The notes below the pieces were generated by a model. The model was not told the origin of the DNA. It saw only the letters and a list, made by a program, of their open reading frames with translations, and did no database searches. A program made the position numbers and the translations under genes. A stretch of DNA of 14,306 bases from Spirochaetaceae bacterium (GTDB lineage Bacteria; Spirochaetota; Spirochaetia; Treponematales; Breznakiellaceae), in assembly GCA_031280705.1 (NCBI GenBank), contig JAITGJ010000264.1, positions 1-14,306 of the forward strand, in the 5' to 3' direction. This document shows positions 7,896-14,218 of the stretch, one piece after another (within the stretch, counting starts at the first letter, position 1; the number at the start of each line of letters is the position of its first letter).

Positions 7896-8714
7896 ATGAG
7901 CATTGTCAGGGCATTGATGATTGGCGATATAGTCGGCGAGGGCGGGCTTCTCGTGCTTGAACGGCTCCTGCCCGGCCTTATCGCCGAATATACGGCTGAT
8001 TTTGTGGTGGTCAACGGTGAAAACGCCGCCGGCGGCTTCGGCATGACGGAGGAAACCCTGCGCCGTATTCTTGCCGCCGGAGCGGACGCGGTAACGTCCG
8101 GGAACCATGTTTGGGAAAAGCGGGATTTCTGGCCGTTTCTGGAAAGCGAGGCGCGTATGCTCCGTCCCGCCAACTACCCCGGTGGAACGCCGGGCCGGGG
8201 CGTGCTCCACACAGAAAAAGCGGGCGTTTCCTGGGCGGTGATAAACCTCCAGGGCCGCGAACTGATGGTCCCCATCGACTGCCCGTTCAGGGCGCTTGAG
8301 TCAATCGTGAATCGCGTTACCGCCCCATCCGGTGAAAAAACGATCATTTTGGTAGATTTTCACGCCGAGTCGGCCCGCGAAAAAGAAGCCCTGGGGTATT
8401 TTATTGACGGCCGCGCGAGCCTTGTCGCCGGAACCCATACCCATGTCCAGACCGCCGACGAGCGCATCCTCCCCCTCGGCTCCGCCTACATCACGGACCT
8501 GGGCATGACCGGCGTCTCTGGCGGCGTCATCGGCATGGACAGCCAGATATGCCTTGACCGCGCGCGCACGCAGATCCTCTACCGCATGGAACCCGCGCGG
8601 CCCGCCGCGGACGGCGGACTGTCCGCCGTGATGGGCGTTGCCGCTGAAATCGACCGCGATACGGGACGCGCCCTTTCCGTTGCGCGGGTTTTCCGCAGCG
8701 CGGCCTCCGCGTAA
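7896..8714 (+). CDS. ymdB: YmdB/TIGR00282-family metallophosphoesterase
   Basis: Dimetal phosphoesterase of the Bacillus YmdB type, a family shown in Bacillus to hydrolyse 2',3'-cyclic nucleotides and to affect RNase Y-linked RNA levels and late developmental choices. All expected metal ligands are present and evenly placed: D11 (MIGDIVG), E42 and N43 (VNGENAAGG), N70 with H71 (SGNHVW), H156 (DFHAE), H181 and H183 (GTHTHVQT). The ending ITDLGMTGVSGGVIGMD is also typical. I start at ATG 7896, because the product then begins MSIVRALMIGDIVG as in relatives and has 272 residues. An upstream TTG at 7869 would add nine unsupported residues. It follows the LysM gene by 40 bases. In Bacillus rny and ymdB are adjacent; here both are present but separated by envelope genes. 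Confidence 0.93.
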   Translation: MSIVRALMIGDIVGEGGLLVLERLLPGLIAEYTADFVVVNGENAAGGFGMTEETLRRILAAGADAVTSGNHVWEKRDFWPFLESEARMLRPANYPGGTPGRGVLHTEKAGVSWAVINLQGRELMVPIDCPFRALESIVNRVTAPSGEKTIILVDFHAESAREKEALGYFIDGRASLVAGTHTHVQTADERILPLGSAYITDLGMTGVSGGVIGMDSQICLDRARTQILYRMEPARPAADGGLSAVMGVAAEIDRDTGRALSVARVFRSAASA

Positions 8715-8750
8715 ACGCGCGGTTACCGGGTCCGTTCGCCGTTATTTTTT

Positions 8751-9203
8751 ATGGAAGCTGTACGAATTTATGAAATTCCTGACTGTAAAATGGTTTCTTC
8801 AGGAATAGGAATGTTTGGGGATGAGAATTTTGACCACTTCAATAAATGGTTTTCATCTTTACCACAGTCAATATTTCCAAGGGACTTTCTCTTCTGGGAC
8901 GGTGTATATGGAGTATCTGGCGGTTTTCATTGGTTATATATGTATGAAGATGGGATAAATGTTCCCAACGAATTTAAAATAATTGATTTTAAGGGAGGTT
9001 TGTATGCGGTAGTGACTGATATAGATCAACAAGATAATACAGACTCAAAAAAAGAAATGGAAAAATTTATTGAAACTCATGGTTTTGAGGCAGATAAATC
9101 ACGTCCTGAACTTGGCAATATAATTACATCACCTCTCGCAAATAAAACATTGGGGTATAATCAAATGGATTATTATACCCCAATCAAAGCAAAGCATAAA
9201 TAG
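8751..9203 (+). CDS. Stand-alone GyrI/AraC-type effector-binding domain protein
   Basis: A 150-residue protein resembling the small-molecule-binding domain found at the C-terminus of AraC- and MerR-type regulators and in GyrI. Visible features are the opening VRIYEIPDCKMVS, the FPRDFLFWDGVYG segment, the strand KGGLYAVVTDI, and the closing block RPELGNIITSP...MDYYTPIK. There is no helix-turn-helix, so it is not a transcription factor by itself; it may bind a ligand or act as a partner or antidote-like protein. The gene is strikingly AT-rich with A/T-ending codons, unlike the GC-rich genes on both sides. It has no clear ribosome site (only GTTATTTTTT precedes the ATG), and GTTAGGC, an integron-type core box, lies 55 bases after the stop. 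These signs suggest horizontal acquisition. The domain call is by recognition of motifs only. Confidence 0.65.
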   Translation: MEAVRIYEIPDCKMVSSGIGMFGDENFDHFNKWFSSLPQSIFPRDFLFWDGVYGVSGGFHWLYMYEDGINVPNEFKIIDFKGGLYAVVTDIDQQDNTDSKKEMEKFIETHGFEADKSRPELGNIITSPLANKTLGYNQMDYYTPIKAKHK

Positions 9204-9265
9204 AACGTATAAAGCGGCCCAAACTGCACATGACAGGACGGTATATGCTTCACCACCCGTTAGGC
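9204..9265 (+). other. Weak attC-like segment after the effector-domain gene
   Basis: GAAC (9202-9205, overlapping the stop codon), then AAGC near 9211, then GCTT at 9247-9250 and GTTAGGC at 9259-9265. The order (AAC box, spacer, arm, arm, spacer, GTTRRRY box) follows the plan of an integron attC site, and GTTAGGC fits the core consensus exactly. The left box agrees only in AAC and the arms are 4 bp, so this is a weak match. Confidence 0.25.
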
Positions 9266-9347
9266 GGCCCGGGCACCGGGACATTATGCAAACTTGCGCC
9301 CTACTCCATGAAAACAGGCGAAGGCCGCCGCCGGGTGGACGGGTGTG

Positions 9348-9968
9348 TTACGGCGCGGTGATGATCCAGACATTACCGCGCCGTTCGTAGTTTCCTTCCT
9401 GGCGTTCACGGGACTGGTAGTAATTGACAAAGCCGTCATCAAAATTGCCCAGATAAATTTCAACATCGCCGCCGATGCTTATCCGTTTAAGCTGATTCTG
9501 GTTGAACACCCGGGGATTTATCGCGCGTACATTCCGCGAAATGTTTACGTTTCTGACAGGATTTCTGCCAAAAGCGTTGTAGCGGATAATTCTTACGCTG
9601 TTGGGGATGGCAAGATTTTCGATGCGGTTTGAGGAAAAAGCGCCGGTTTCTATCACCCGCACCCCTTCGGGCAGTTCCAGGCCCTCAATGTCGTTGTCGG
9701 CAAAGGCCATGACGCCGACGGACTCGACGCTTTGGGGCAGGGTTACGGAGGTAAGGCCCCGTCCGCGGAATGCCCGCCCGCCGATGGCGATGACCCGCTG
9801 CCCCCCGATGGTTTCAGGAACCACCACATTTCTCTCGCTGCCGTTGTATCCAATAATGGTAACGCCGCCCCGCCGGTTTTGGGTATACTCAAAATCTTCG
9901 GTGTCCTGGGAAAAGGCCGTTACCGCCACCAACAGCGCTACCGGTACAAAAAACATGGTCTTTCGCAT
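9348..9968 (-). CDS. Secreted BspA-type leucine-rich-repeat protein
   Basis: A 206-residue exported protein with LRR_5 (BspA/TpLRR-type) repeats. The start is at 9968 because AGGAAGGAG lies seven bases upstream of that ATG and the product then opens with a clean signal peptide (MRKTMFFVPVALLVAVTAFS, cut before Q21). After an entry segment (VTIIGYNGSERNVVVPETI) come at least four repeats of about 22 residues, such as LTSVTLPQSVESVGVMAF, IEGLELPEGVRVIETGAF, IENLAIPNSVRIIRYNAF and VRNVNISRNVRAINPRVF. The tail FVNYYQSRERQEGNYERRG with a final W is a cap I associate with treponemal LRR proteins. Such proteins often mediate binding at the cell surface; the target here is unknown. It is convergent with the AT-rich gene and lies downstream of the HAD gene on the same strand. 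Confidence 0.88.
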   Translation of the reverse strand: MRKTMFFVPVALLVAVTAFSQDTEDFEYTQNRRGGVTIIGYNGSERNVVVPETIGGQRVIAIGGRAFRGRGLTSVTLPQSVESVGVMAFADNDIEGLELPEGVRVIETGAFSSNRIENLAIPNSVRIIRYNAFGRNPVRNVNISRNVRAINPRVFNQNQLKRISIGGDVEIYLGNFDDGFVNYYQSRERQEGNYERRGNVWIITAP

Positions 9969-10087
9969 ATACCGCTCCTTCCTGTTTGCGTAAAGGATCA
10001 TACGTTCATCCGGTCCAAAAAATAAACCGGGGAACCCGCCCAAACGCCCGTCCCGTTTTGTGATGGCCCGCCATGCCCGCACCCTGA

Positions 10088-10117
10088 ATTCTCGATCCTC
10101 CGCTTCGTGTTTGTCAA
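10088..10117 (-). promoter_or_regulatory. Candidate promoter for the LRR protein gene
   Basis: On the minus strand a perfect -35 box TTGACA (10117-10112) is followed after 18 bases by GAGAAT (10093-10088), 4 of 6 matches to a -10 box. Transcription would start near 10081 and leave a leader of a little over 100 bases before the ATG at 9968. The rest of the gap 9969-10247 shows no convincing gene. Confidence 0.4.
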
Positions 10118-10247
10118 GATTTACTGCCGTACTGGAGGCGTCCATGCCGCCGGTTCACCCGCGCCGCATGCTCCAGAATATACCATTACATGCGGTGTTG
10201 CCATAAACGCCCGGCCCAATCACGGCGCGGGGACCGGACCGGCCGGA

Positions 10248-11057
10248 TTAAGCGGATACGCCGCCGGCCGGCGGGGTGGGAATTTCAAACACCCCCTCCA
10301 GAATGTACCGGGGCTGGTAGGGGAAACGGGGAATGTCGCGGAGTGCCGTAACGCCTGAAAGTACCAGAATCGTGTCGATATCAGACTCCACTCCGGCAAC
10401 AATATCCGTGTCCATGCGGTCGCCGATAATCGCGGTATCTTCGCGGTGGGCGTTGAGGCGGCGCAGGCCGTGGCGCATCATCAAGGGGTTGGGCTTCCCC
10501 ACAAAATATGCCTTCACCTCCGCCGCCAGTTCGATGGGCGCGACCAGGGAACCGCAGGAAGGAACGATGCCGCCCTCCACCGGGCCGGTCAGGTCTGGGT
10601 TGGTACCGATAAGCCGCGCCCCGCCGTGCACCAGTTTCACCGCCCGCTCAAGGGATTCAAGGCTGTAACCCCTGCCTTCCCCCACCACCACATAGTCGGG
10701 ATTGACGTTGTTCATGGTAAAGCCCGCATCGTACAGCGCCTGAATAAGCCCCGGCTCACCGATAACATACACCGAGCCGCCCGGCCGCTGAGTGGCCAGA
10801 AAGGCCGCCGTGGCAAGAGCGCTCGTGTAGAAATGCTCCGGGTCCACCTCAATACCAAGCCGCGCGAGCTTTTGAGACAATTCCAGCGGGGACCGTTCGC
10901 TGGAATTGGTGAGGAAAAGGAACGGCTTTCCCTCTCTGCCAAGCCAGGCGACAAATTCCGCGGCCCCTTTGAGCAGTTGGTTGCCGTGGTAAATAACGCC
11001 GTCCATATCAATAATAAAGGCCTTTTTGGCCCGGATATTGTCGATAAAATCTGTCAT
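10248..11057 (-). CDS. HAD-IIA family sugar-phosphate phosphatase (NagD-like)
   Basis: Cytosolic haloacid-dehalogenase hydrolase of the NagD/AraL/phosphoglycolate phosphatase group, probably a housecleaning phosphatase; the substrate cannot be read from sequence. The four motifs are intact: DMDGVIYHG with nucleophile D17 and acid D19, LTNSS with T50, the lysine K188 in GKPNP, and GDRMDTD with D213 and D218. The long cap between residues about 80 and 180 is of the C2 type usual for this subfamily, and 269 residues is normal. The ATG at 11057 is chosen because AGGAGA lies seven bases before it; starting at 11105 would add 16 unsupported residues. The gene is divergent from cbiB and has its own promoter in the shared gap. 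Confidence 0.92.
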   Translation of the reverse strand: MTDFIDNIRAKKAFIIDMDGVIYHGNQLLKGAAEFVAWLGREGKPFLFLTNSSERSPLELSQKLARLGIEVDPEHFYTSALATAAFLATQRPGGSVYVIGEPGLIQALYDAGFTMNNVNPDYVVVGEGRGYSLESLERAVKLVHGGARLIGTNPDLTGPVEGGIVPSCGSLVAPIELAAEVKAYFVGKPNPLMMRHGLRRLNAHREDTAIIGDRMDTDIVAGVESDIDTILVLSGVTALRDIPRFPYQPRYILEGVFEIPTPPAGGVSA

Positions 11058-11076
11058 AATACTATCTCCTATCTGC

Positions 11077-11105
11077 ATAATAATTGATGAAGGGCCGCTG
11101 CTCAA
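11077..11105 (-). promoter_or_regulatory. Promoter for the HAD phosphatase gene
   Basis: On the minus strand TTGAGC (11105-11100) is followed after exactly 17 bases by TATTAT (11082-11077), 5 of 6 matches to a -10 box. The start of transcription would be near 11070, so the leader holds little more than the ribosome site AGGAGA. The -35 box is part of CTGCTCAA, a motif also present at 34-41. Confidence 0.5.
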
Positions 11106-11135
11106 GGGGCGCGAACATCCCGCCCCGGAGGTTCA

Positions 11136-11161
11136 GGTTTTTTGCGCCCGCGCAAAAAACC
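11136..11161 (+). repeat. 26-bp palindrome in the divergent gap
   Basis: Arms GGTTTTTTGCGC (11136-11147) and GCGCAAAAAACC (11150-11161) are perfect complements separated by CC. It lies between the divergent HAD and cbiB genes. The T run comes before the GC core and the A run after it, the reverse of an intrinsic terminator, so a protein-binding operator or a structural role is more likely. Confidence 0.75.
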
Positions 11162-11212
11162 AAGCTCAAGCCCTTCACGCACGCAGGGTTTGAAGGGTTT
11201 GAGCAATTGACA
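11160..11212 (+). repeat. Hairpin element ending in TTGACA, copy 2
   Basis: It starts with CCAAGCTCAAGCC (11160-11172), identical to 43-55, and ends with TTGAGCAATTGACA (11199-11212), 13/14 identical to 66-79. CTCAAGCCCTTCA pairs with TGAAGGGTTTGAG through 13 bp with one G-T wobble. TTGACA at 11207-11212 could be the -35 box of cbiB; TAAGGT 17 bases on is only a weak -10 (3 of 6). Confidence 0.65.
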
Positions 11213-11252
11213 CGAACGGGCGCGGGCGGTAAGGTGCCACCGGAGGACGGAC

Positions 11253-12260
11253 ATGATGCGGGTCGTGCTTTTTTCTACGCTGGCCATACCGGCGGGCTTC
11301 GCGCTGGATCTTGCGCTGGGCGATCCGCCCGGCATCCCCCACCTGGTCCGCTTTATGGGGAGCCTTATCGCCGCCCTGGAAGCGCCGTTCCGCCGTGCCG
11401 CCGGCAGGGACGGGAAGGGACCGGCGTCTTTGCGCCGTGCGGGCGCGTTTTTCACCATTACGGTGCTTCTCGTTTCGGCAGGGATCCCGCTTGCCGCCCT
11501 TGCCGCGCTATACCGGTTTTTTCTCCCCGCCGCCTTCGTTCTGGAGACGCTCCTCATTTGGCAGTGTATTGCCGTACGGGACCTTCGCGCCGCAAGCATG
11601 GCCGTGTACCGGCGCCTTATGGAGGGGGACCTCGCCCGTGCGCGGGAAGCGGTGGGCCGTATCGTGGGCCGGGATACGGTAAATCTCGACGCGGCGGGCG
11701 TCGCGCGTGCGGCGGTAGAAACAGTGGCGGAAAATACCGGAGACGGCGTTGCGTCCCCCCTCTTTTTCATCATGTTCGGCGGCGCGGCGGCGGGCTGTTT
11801 TTACAAGGCGGTAAATACCATGGATTCCATGGTGGGTTACAAAAACGCCCGCTATATCGACTTTGGCCGGTTCGCCGCAAAACTTGACGATGCGTGTAAT
11901 TTTATTCCCGCGCGGCTCTGCGCCCTCCTCATGATTGCCGCGGCTTTTTTGCTCCGTCTCGACGGCCGCGCGGCGGCCAGGGTCTGGAAGCGGGACCGGC
12001 GAAATCACGAAAGTCCCAACTCCGCCCAAACCGAATCGGCATGCGCGGGCGCGCTGGGCCTCCGCCTTGCCGGGCCGGCCTTTTACGAGGGGAAGCTGGA
12101 ACAAAAACCCTGGATCGGCGATGGAGAACGGCCCGCCGGCGCGGGGGATATCGTGCGCGCGAACCGGCTTCTGTACGGTTCGGCGATTTTGCTGTTCATT
12201 TTGGTGATGGGGGCACGGCTATGCGTCATGGCGGCGATATATTCCGTAACCGGGGCATAA
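11253..12260 (+). CDS. cbiB: Adenosylcobinamide-phosphate synthase
   Basis: Integral membrane enzyme (CbiB, called CobD in Pseudomonas) that joins aminopropanol phosphate to adenosylcobyric acid in late cobalamin synthesis. Family blocks are all present: DLALGDPP with PHLVRFMG (19-36), VAENTGDGVASPLFF (158-172), YKAVNTMDSMVGYKN (184-198), FGRFAAKLDDACNFIPARL (204-222), and RDRRNHESPNSA followed by AGALGLRLAGP (248-274). Hydrophobic helices occur near residues 4-22, 65-105, 168-185, 222-236 and at the C-terminus. The 335-residue length is normal. GGAGG at 11242-11246, six bases before the first of two adjacent ATGs, sets the start. It overlaps cobD by 40 bases. No cobalamin riboswitch is visible upstream. 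Confidence 0.95.
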   Translation: MMRVVLFSTLAIPAGFALDLALGDPPGIPHLVRFMGSLIAALEAPFRRAAGRDGKGPASLRRAGAFFTITVLLVSAGIPLAALAALYRFFLPAAFVLETLLIWQCIAVRDLRAASMAVYRRLMEGDLARAREAVGRIVGRDTVNLDAAGVARAAVETVAENTGDGVASPLFFIMFGGAAAGCFYKAVNTMDSMVGYKNARYIDFGRFAAKLDDACNFIPARLCALLMIAAAFLLRLDGRAAARVWKRDRRNHESPNSAQTESACAGALGLRLAGPAFYEGKLEQKPWIGDGERPAGAGDIVRANRLLYGSAILLFILVMGARLCVMAAIYSVTGA

Positions 12261-13243
12261 TGCTCGACTTTTCGGTCAACACCAATCCGCTCGGCATGCC
12301 CGGCGCGGTACGGGACGCAATTCGGGATCATGTTGATGATTATGCGCGCTACCCTGACGCGCTTTGCGGGGAGCTTCGCGCGGCGCTCGCCCGGCACGAA
12401 GGGGTAAGCGAAGAAGCGATATGCTGCGGGAATGGCGCGGCGGACCTGATCTTCCGGCTTTGTCTGGCCCTGCGGCCCCGCCATACGCTGATTACGGCTC
12501 CCGCGTTTTCCGAATACGAGCGGGCGGCGCTTCTTGCGGGGAGCCGGGTAAGCAGGCATGTGCTCCGCGCGGAAAACGATTTTACCCTGGAACCGGCTTT
12601 TCTGGACGACATTTCCGGCGGGGTAGATCTGGTGATGCTCTGCAATCCCAACAATCCCACGGGCAGACTGGTGGAAAGCGCGCTCCTCACCGCCATTCTG
12701 GAACGGTGCCGCGAAACAGGAGCGCGGTTGGTGGTTGACGAATGTTTTCTGCCCTTTACACACGCGCCGTCCCTTGCCGGTAACGCGGCTCCGCACCTTG
12801 CGGTGCTCAAGGCGCTTACAAAAACCTACTCGCTGGCCGGAATCAGGCTAGGGTACCTCATTGCCGGGGATAGTTCCCTTGCCGCGAAAATTATGGACAC
12901 GGGGCAGGCATGGAGCGTCTCCGCCGTGGCCCAATACGCGGGCTGTGCGGCGCTGAAAATCCCCGCCTGGGTGGACGAAGCGCGGCGCCTTATCGAAGCG
13001 GAGCGGCCCCGCATTATGGCGGAGCTTCGCGCGTTCGGGTGTACAGCCGTTAACAGTGACGCGAATTTTATTCTGTTCCGGTGTGAAACGCCGCTCCTCC
13101 TCCCGCTCATTGAACGGGGCATCCTGATCCGCACCTGCGACAGTTTTCACGGTCTTGACGGCGGCTGGTACCGCGCAGGCATAAAACGCCGCGATGAAAA
13201 CGATCGCCTGCTCGCCGCGCTCCGCGCGATTCTGGGCGCATAA
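12221..13243 (+). CDS. cobD: L-threonine-O-3-phosphate decarboxylase
   Basis: PLP-dependent fold-type I enzyme (Salmonella CobD, Pseudomonas CobC) that makes (R)-1-amino-2-propanol phosphate, the substrate of the CbiB encoded just upstream. The start at 12221 gives the characteristic opening MRHGGDIF...LDFSVNTNPLG; the frame is open further upstream only as a shadow inside cbiB. Visible motifs are CNPNNPTGRL (141-150), VVDECF with D173, the cofactor lysine K201 in LTKTYSLAGIRLGY, with R209 beside it, and a substrate-binding arginine region near IRTCDSFHG. The product has 340 residues, within the family range. The 40-base overlap with cbiB and weak own ribosome site (GGGGG at 12210-12214) suggest translational coupling. 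Its stop codon lies inside the GCATAAC box that begins the cassette-like region. Confidence 0.94.
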   Translation: MRHGGDIFRNRGIMLDFSVNTNPLGMPGAVRDAIRDHVDDYARYPDALCGELRAALARHEGVSEEAICCGNGAADLIFRLCLALRPRHTLITAPAFSEYERAALLAGSRVSRHVLRAENDFTLEPAFLDDISGGVDLVMLCNPNNPTGRLVESALLTAILERCRETGARLVVDECFLPFTHAPSLAGNAAPHLAVLKALTKTYSLAGIRLGYLIAGDSSLAAKIMDTGQAWSVSAVAQYAGCAALKIPAWVDEARRLIEAERPRIMAELRAFGCTAVNSDANFILFRCETPLLLPLIERGILIRTCDSFHGLDGGWYRAGIKRRDENDRLLAALRAILGA

Positions 13244-13343
13244 CCCGCCATGCGGAGCCGCCATGCGGAGCGAAAGGCCGCCGCTCTCCGCATGGCGCAG
13301 CACAAAGCGCCGCCCCCAAAGGCGCGGCCACGGGGAGTTATGT
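13238..13343 (+). other. attC-like structured site after cobD
   Basis: GCATAAC (13238-13244) and GTTATGT (13337-13343) are complementary at 6 of 7 positions. CCG directly after the first and CGG just before the second extend the pairing. Between them is a GC-rich foldable stretch with CCGCCATGCGGAG in exact tandem (13245-13257, 13258-13270) and the inverted partner CTCCGCATGGCG at 13286-13297. This plan and the 106-base length suit an integron attC site, but GTTATGT departs from GTTRRRY at one base. Confidence 0.4.
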
Positions 13344-13356
13344 GCCATTAATTCCG
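13337..13356 (+). repeat. Left 20-bp inverted repeat of the AT-rich cassette
   Basis: GTTATGTGCCATTAATTCCG. Its reverse complement matches 14194-14213 at 19 of 20 positions. Identity stops at both edges of the 20 bases, so the boundary is sharp. Confidence 0.85.
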
Positions 13357-13377
13357 AATATCTCGAAAATGGTTTTA

Positions 13378-13399
13378 GTGCCGCCGTCCATGGCGGCAC
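13378..13399 (+). repeat. GC-rich hairpin inside the left inverted repeat
   Basis: A perfect 8-bp stem, GTGCCGCC (13378-13385) and GGCGGCAC (13392-13399), with loop GTCCAT. It is GC-rich in an otherwise AT-rich stretch and mirrors the hairpin at 14163-14184 near the other end. Confidence 0.7.
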
Positions 13400-13410
13400 A
13401 ATACAAAGGG

Positions 13411-13439
13411 TTGATTAAATATTTATGATATGATATATT
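13411..13439 (+). promoter_or_regulatory. Promoter carried by the AT-rich cassette
   Basis: TTGATT (13411-13416), a 17-base spacer, and TATATT (13434-13439), the latter 5 of 6 to consensus and preceded by TGA as in extended -10 promoters. The start would fall close to 13446, very near the ribosome site, so a neighbouring TATGAT (13424-13429) may be the real -10 box. Either way the gene appears to carry its own promoter. Confidence 0.45.
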
Positions 13440-13454
13440 GTTTTAGGGGGATAT

Positions 13455-14150
13455 ATGAATATTGTTTTAATAAATGGTACGGAAGTAAGAGGTTGTACAT
13501 ACAATATAAAAGAATTTTTCTTGGATGAGCTTCGAGATGGAAACAATATAAAAGAGTTTTATCTTCCTAAAGATTGTCCAAATTTTTGTTGTGGTTGCAA
13601 AACTTGTTTTTTCAAAGATGAAAATATGTGTCCTCATGCTGAATATACCGTACCGTTATGGAATGATATTATTCATGCGGATTTACTTGTTTTTGCTTAT
13701 CCTGTTTATGTTTTACGAGTACCTGGACAAATAAAAGCCTTACTTGATCATTTCGGTGTACATTGGATGGTTCATCGTCCAAAAGAAGAAATGTTCACTA
13801 AAAAAGCTGTAATTTTGACACAAAGTATTGGCGCGCCAAATATATCCGCGCAAAATGATGTAAAAACAAGCCTTTCATGGCTTGGAATTTCCGATATAAA
13901 AAAATTAGGATTTGAATTAATGGAACATGTAATATGGGAAAAACTATCAGAAAAACGAAAAAAGAAGATAGAAACAAAAATAAAAAAAATTTGCAAAAGA
14001 TATGTTATATCAAAAAGAGCAGAAAAAAGTATAAAACATCGTTTATTATTTGCTATTTGTAAAATGTTACATCAGAAAACAATAAAAACTGAAAACCCCA
14101 TTAGTGTTGATAATCGTTATTGGTTGGATAAAAAATGGATAAAACAATGA
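13455..14150 (+). CDS. Flavodoxin-like NAD(P)H-dependent FMN reductase family protein
   Basis: A 231-residue protein of the NADPH-dependent FMN reductase/iron-sulfur flavoprotein group. The flavodoxin-like first strand MNIVLINGTEVRG is followed by a cysteine cluster CPNFCCGCKTCFFKDENMCPH (C41, C45, C46, C48, C51, C59), and by AYPVYVLRVPGQIKALLDHF (81-100), which forms part of the flavin pocket in relatives. The C-terminal third (from about residue 155) is very Lys-rich and matches nothing I can name. The cysteine spacing suggests metal, Fe-S or disulfide chemistry, but that is inference. AGGGGG at 13445-13450 sets the start. The gene is far more AT-rich than cobD next door and lies between 20-bp inverted repeats, pointing to recent acquisition as a single-gene cassette. 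Its redox substrate is unknown. Confidence 0.82.
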   Translation: MNIVLINGTEVRGCTYNIKEFFLDELRDGNNIKEFYLPKDCPNFCCGCKTCFFKDENMCPHAEYTVPLWNDIIHADLLVFAYPVYVLRVPGQIKALLDHFGVHWMVHRPKEEMFTKKAVILTQSIGAPNISAQNDVKTSLSWLGISDIKKLGFELMEHVIWEKLSEKRKKKIETKIKKICKRYVISKRAEKSIKHRLLFAICKMLHQKTIKTENPISVDNRYWLDKKWIKQ

Positions 14151-14162
14151 AACAAGAAAAGA

Positions 14163-14184
14163 CCGTCCGCATCCATGCGGACGG
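14163..14184 (+). repeat. GC-rich hairpin inside the right inverted repeat
   Basis: A perfect 10-bp inverted repeat, CCGTCCGCAT (14163-14172) and ATGCGGACGG (14175-14184), with CC between. It starts 12 bases after the reductase stop codon. No T run follows on the plus strand, so it is not a standard terminator for this gene, though it could slow polymerase or protect the 3' end. Confidence 0.7.
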
Positions 14185-14185
14185 C

Positions 14186-14218
14186 TAACGAAGCGGAATT
14201 AACGGCACATAACGAAGC
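14186..14218 (+). repeat. Right inverted repeat (14194-14213) within a TAACGAAGC direct repeat
   Basis: CGGAATTAACGGCACATAAC at 14194-14213 is the inverted partner of 13337-13356. TAACGAAGC occurs at 14186-14194 and again at 14210-14218, so the inverted repeat is framed by a 9-base direct repeat with one copy on each edge. Confidence 0.8.

Noticed and set aside
6257..8173. 638-codon and 403-codon minus-strand open frames opposite the LysM lipoprotein
   Set aside because: They come from the skewed GC-rich, CAG/CAA-repeat codons of the real gene and give monotonous Leu/Arg- or Ala/Val-rich products with no start signal or domain.
9969..10145. N-terminal extension of the LRR protein
   Set aside because: It would bury the signal peptide; a strong ribosome site sits directly before ATG 9968.
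11106..11252. Cobalamin riboswitch upstream of cbiB
   Set aside because: GTGCCACCGG recalls part of the conserved core, but the gap is short, taken up by two other inverted repeats, and lacks the B12-box and surrounding helices.
12041..12220. N-terminal extension of cobD into cbiB
   Set aside because: The extra 60 residues are Arg/Gly-rich shadow sequence; the family begins at HGGDIF, matching ATG 12221.
14163..14184. Intrinsic terminator after the reductase gene
   Set aside because: The hairpin is strong but is followed by CTAACG rather than a T run on the plus strand.
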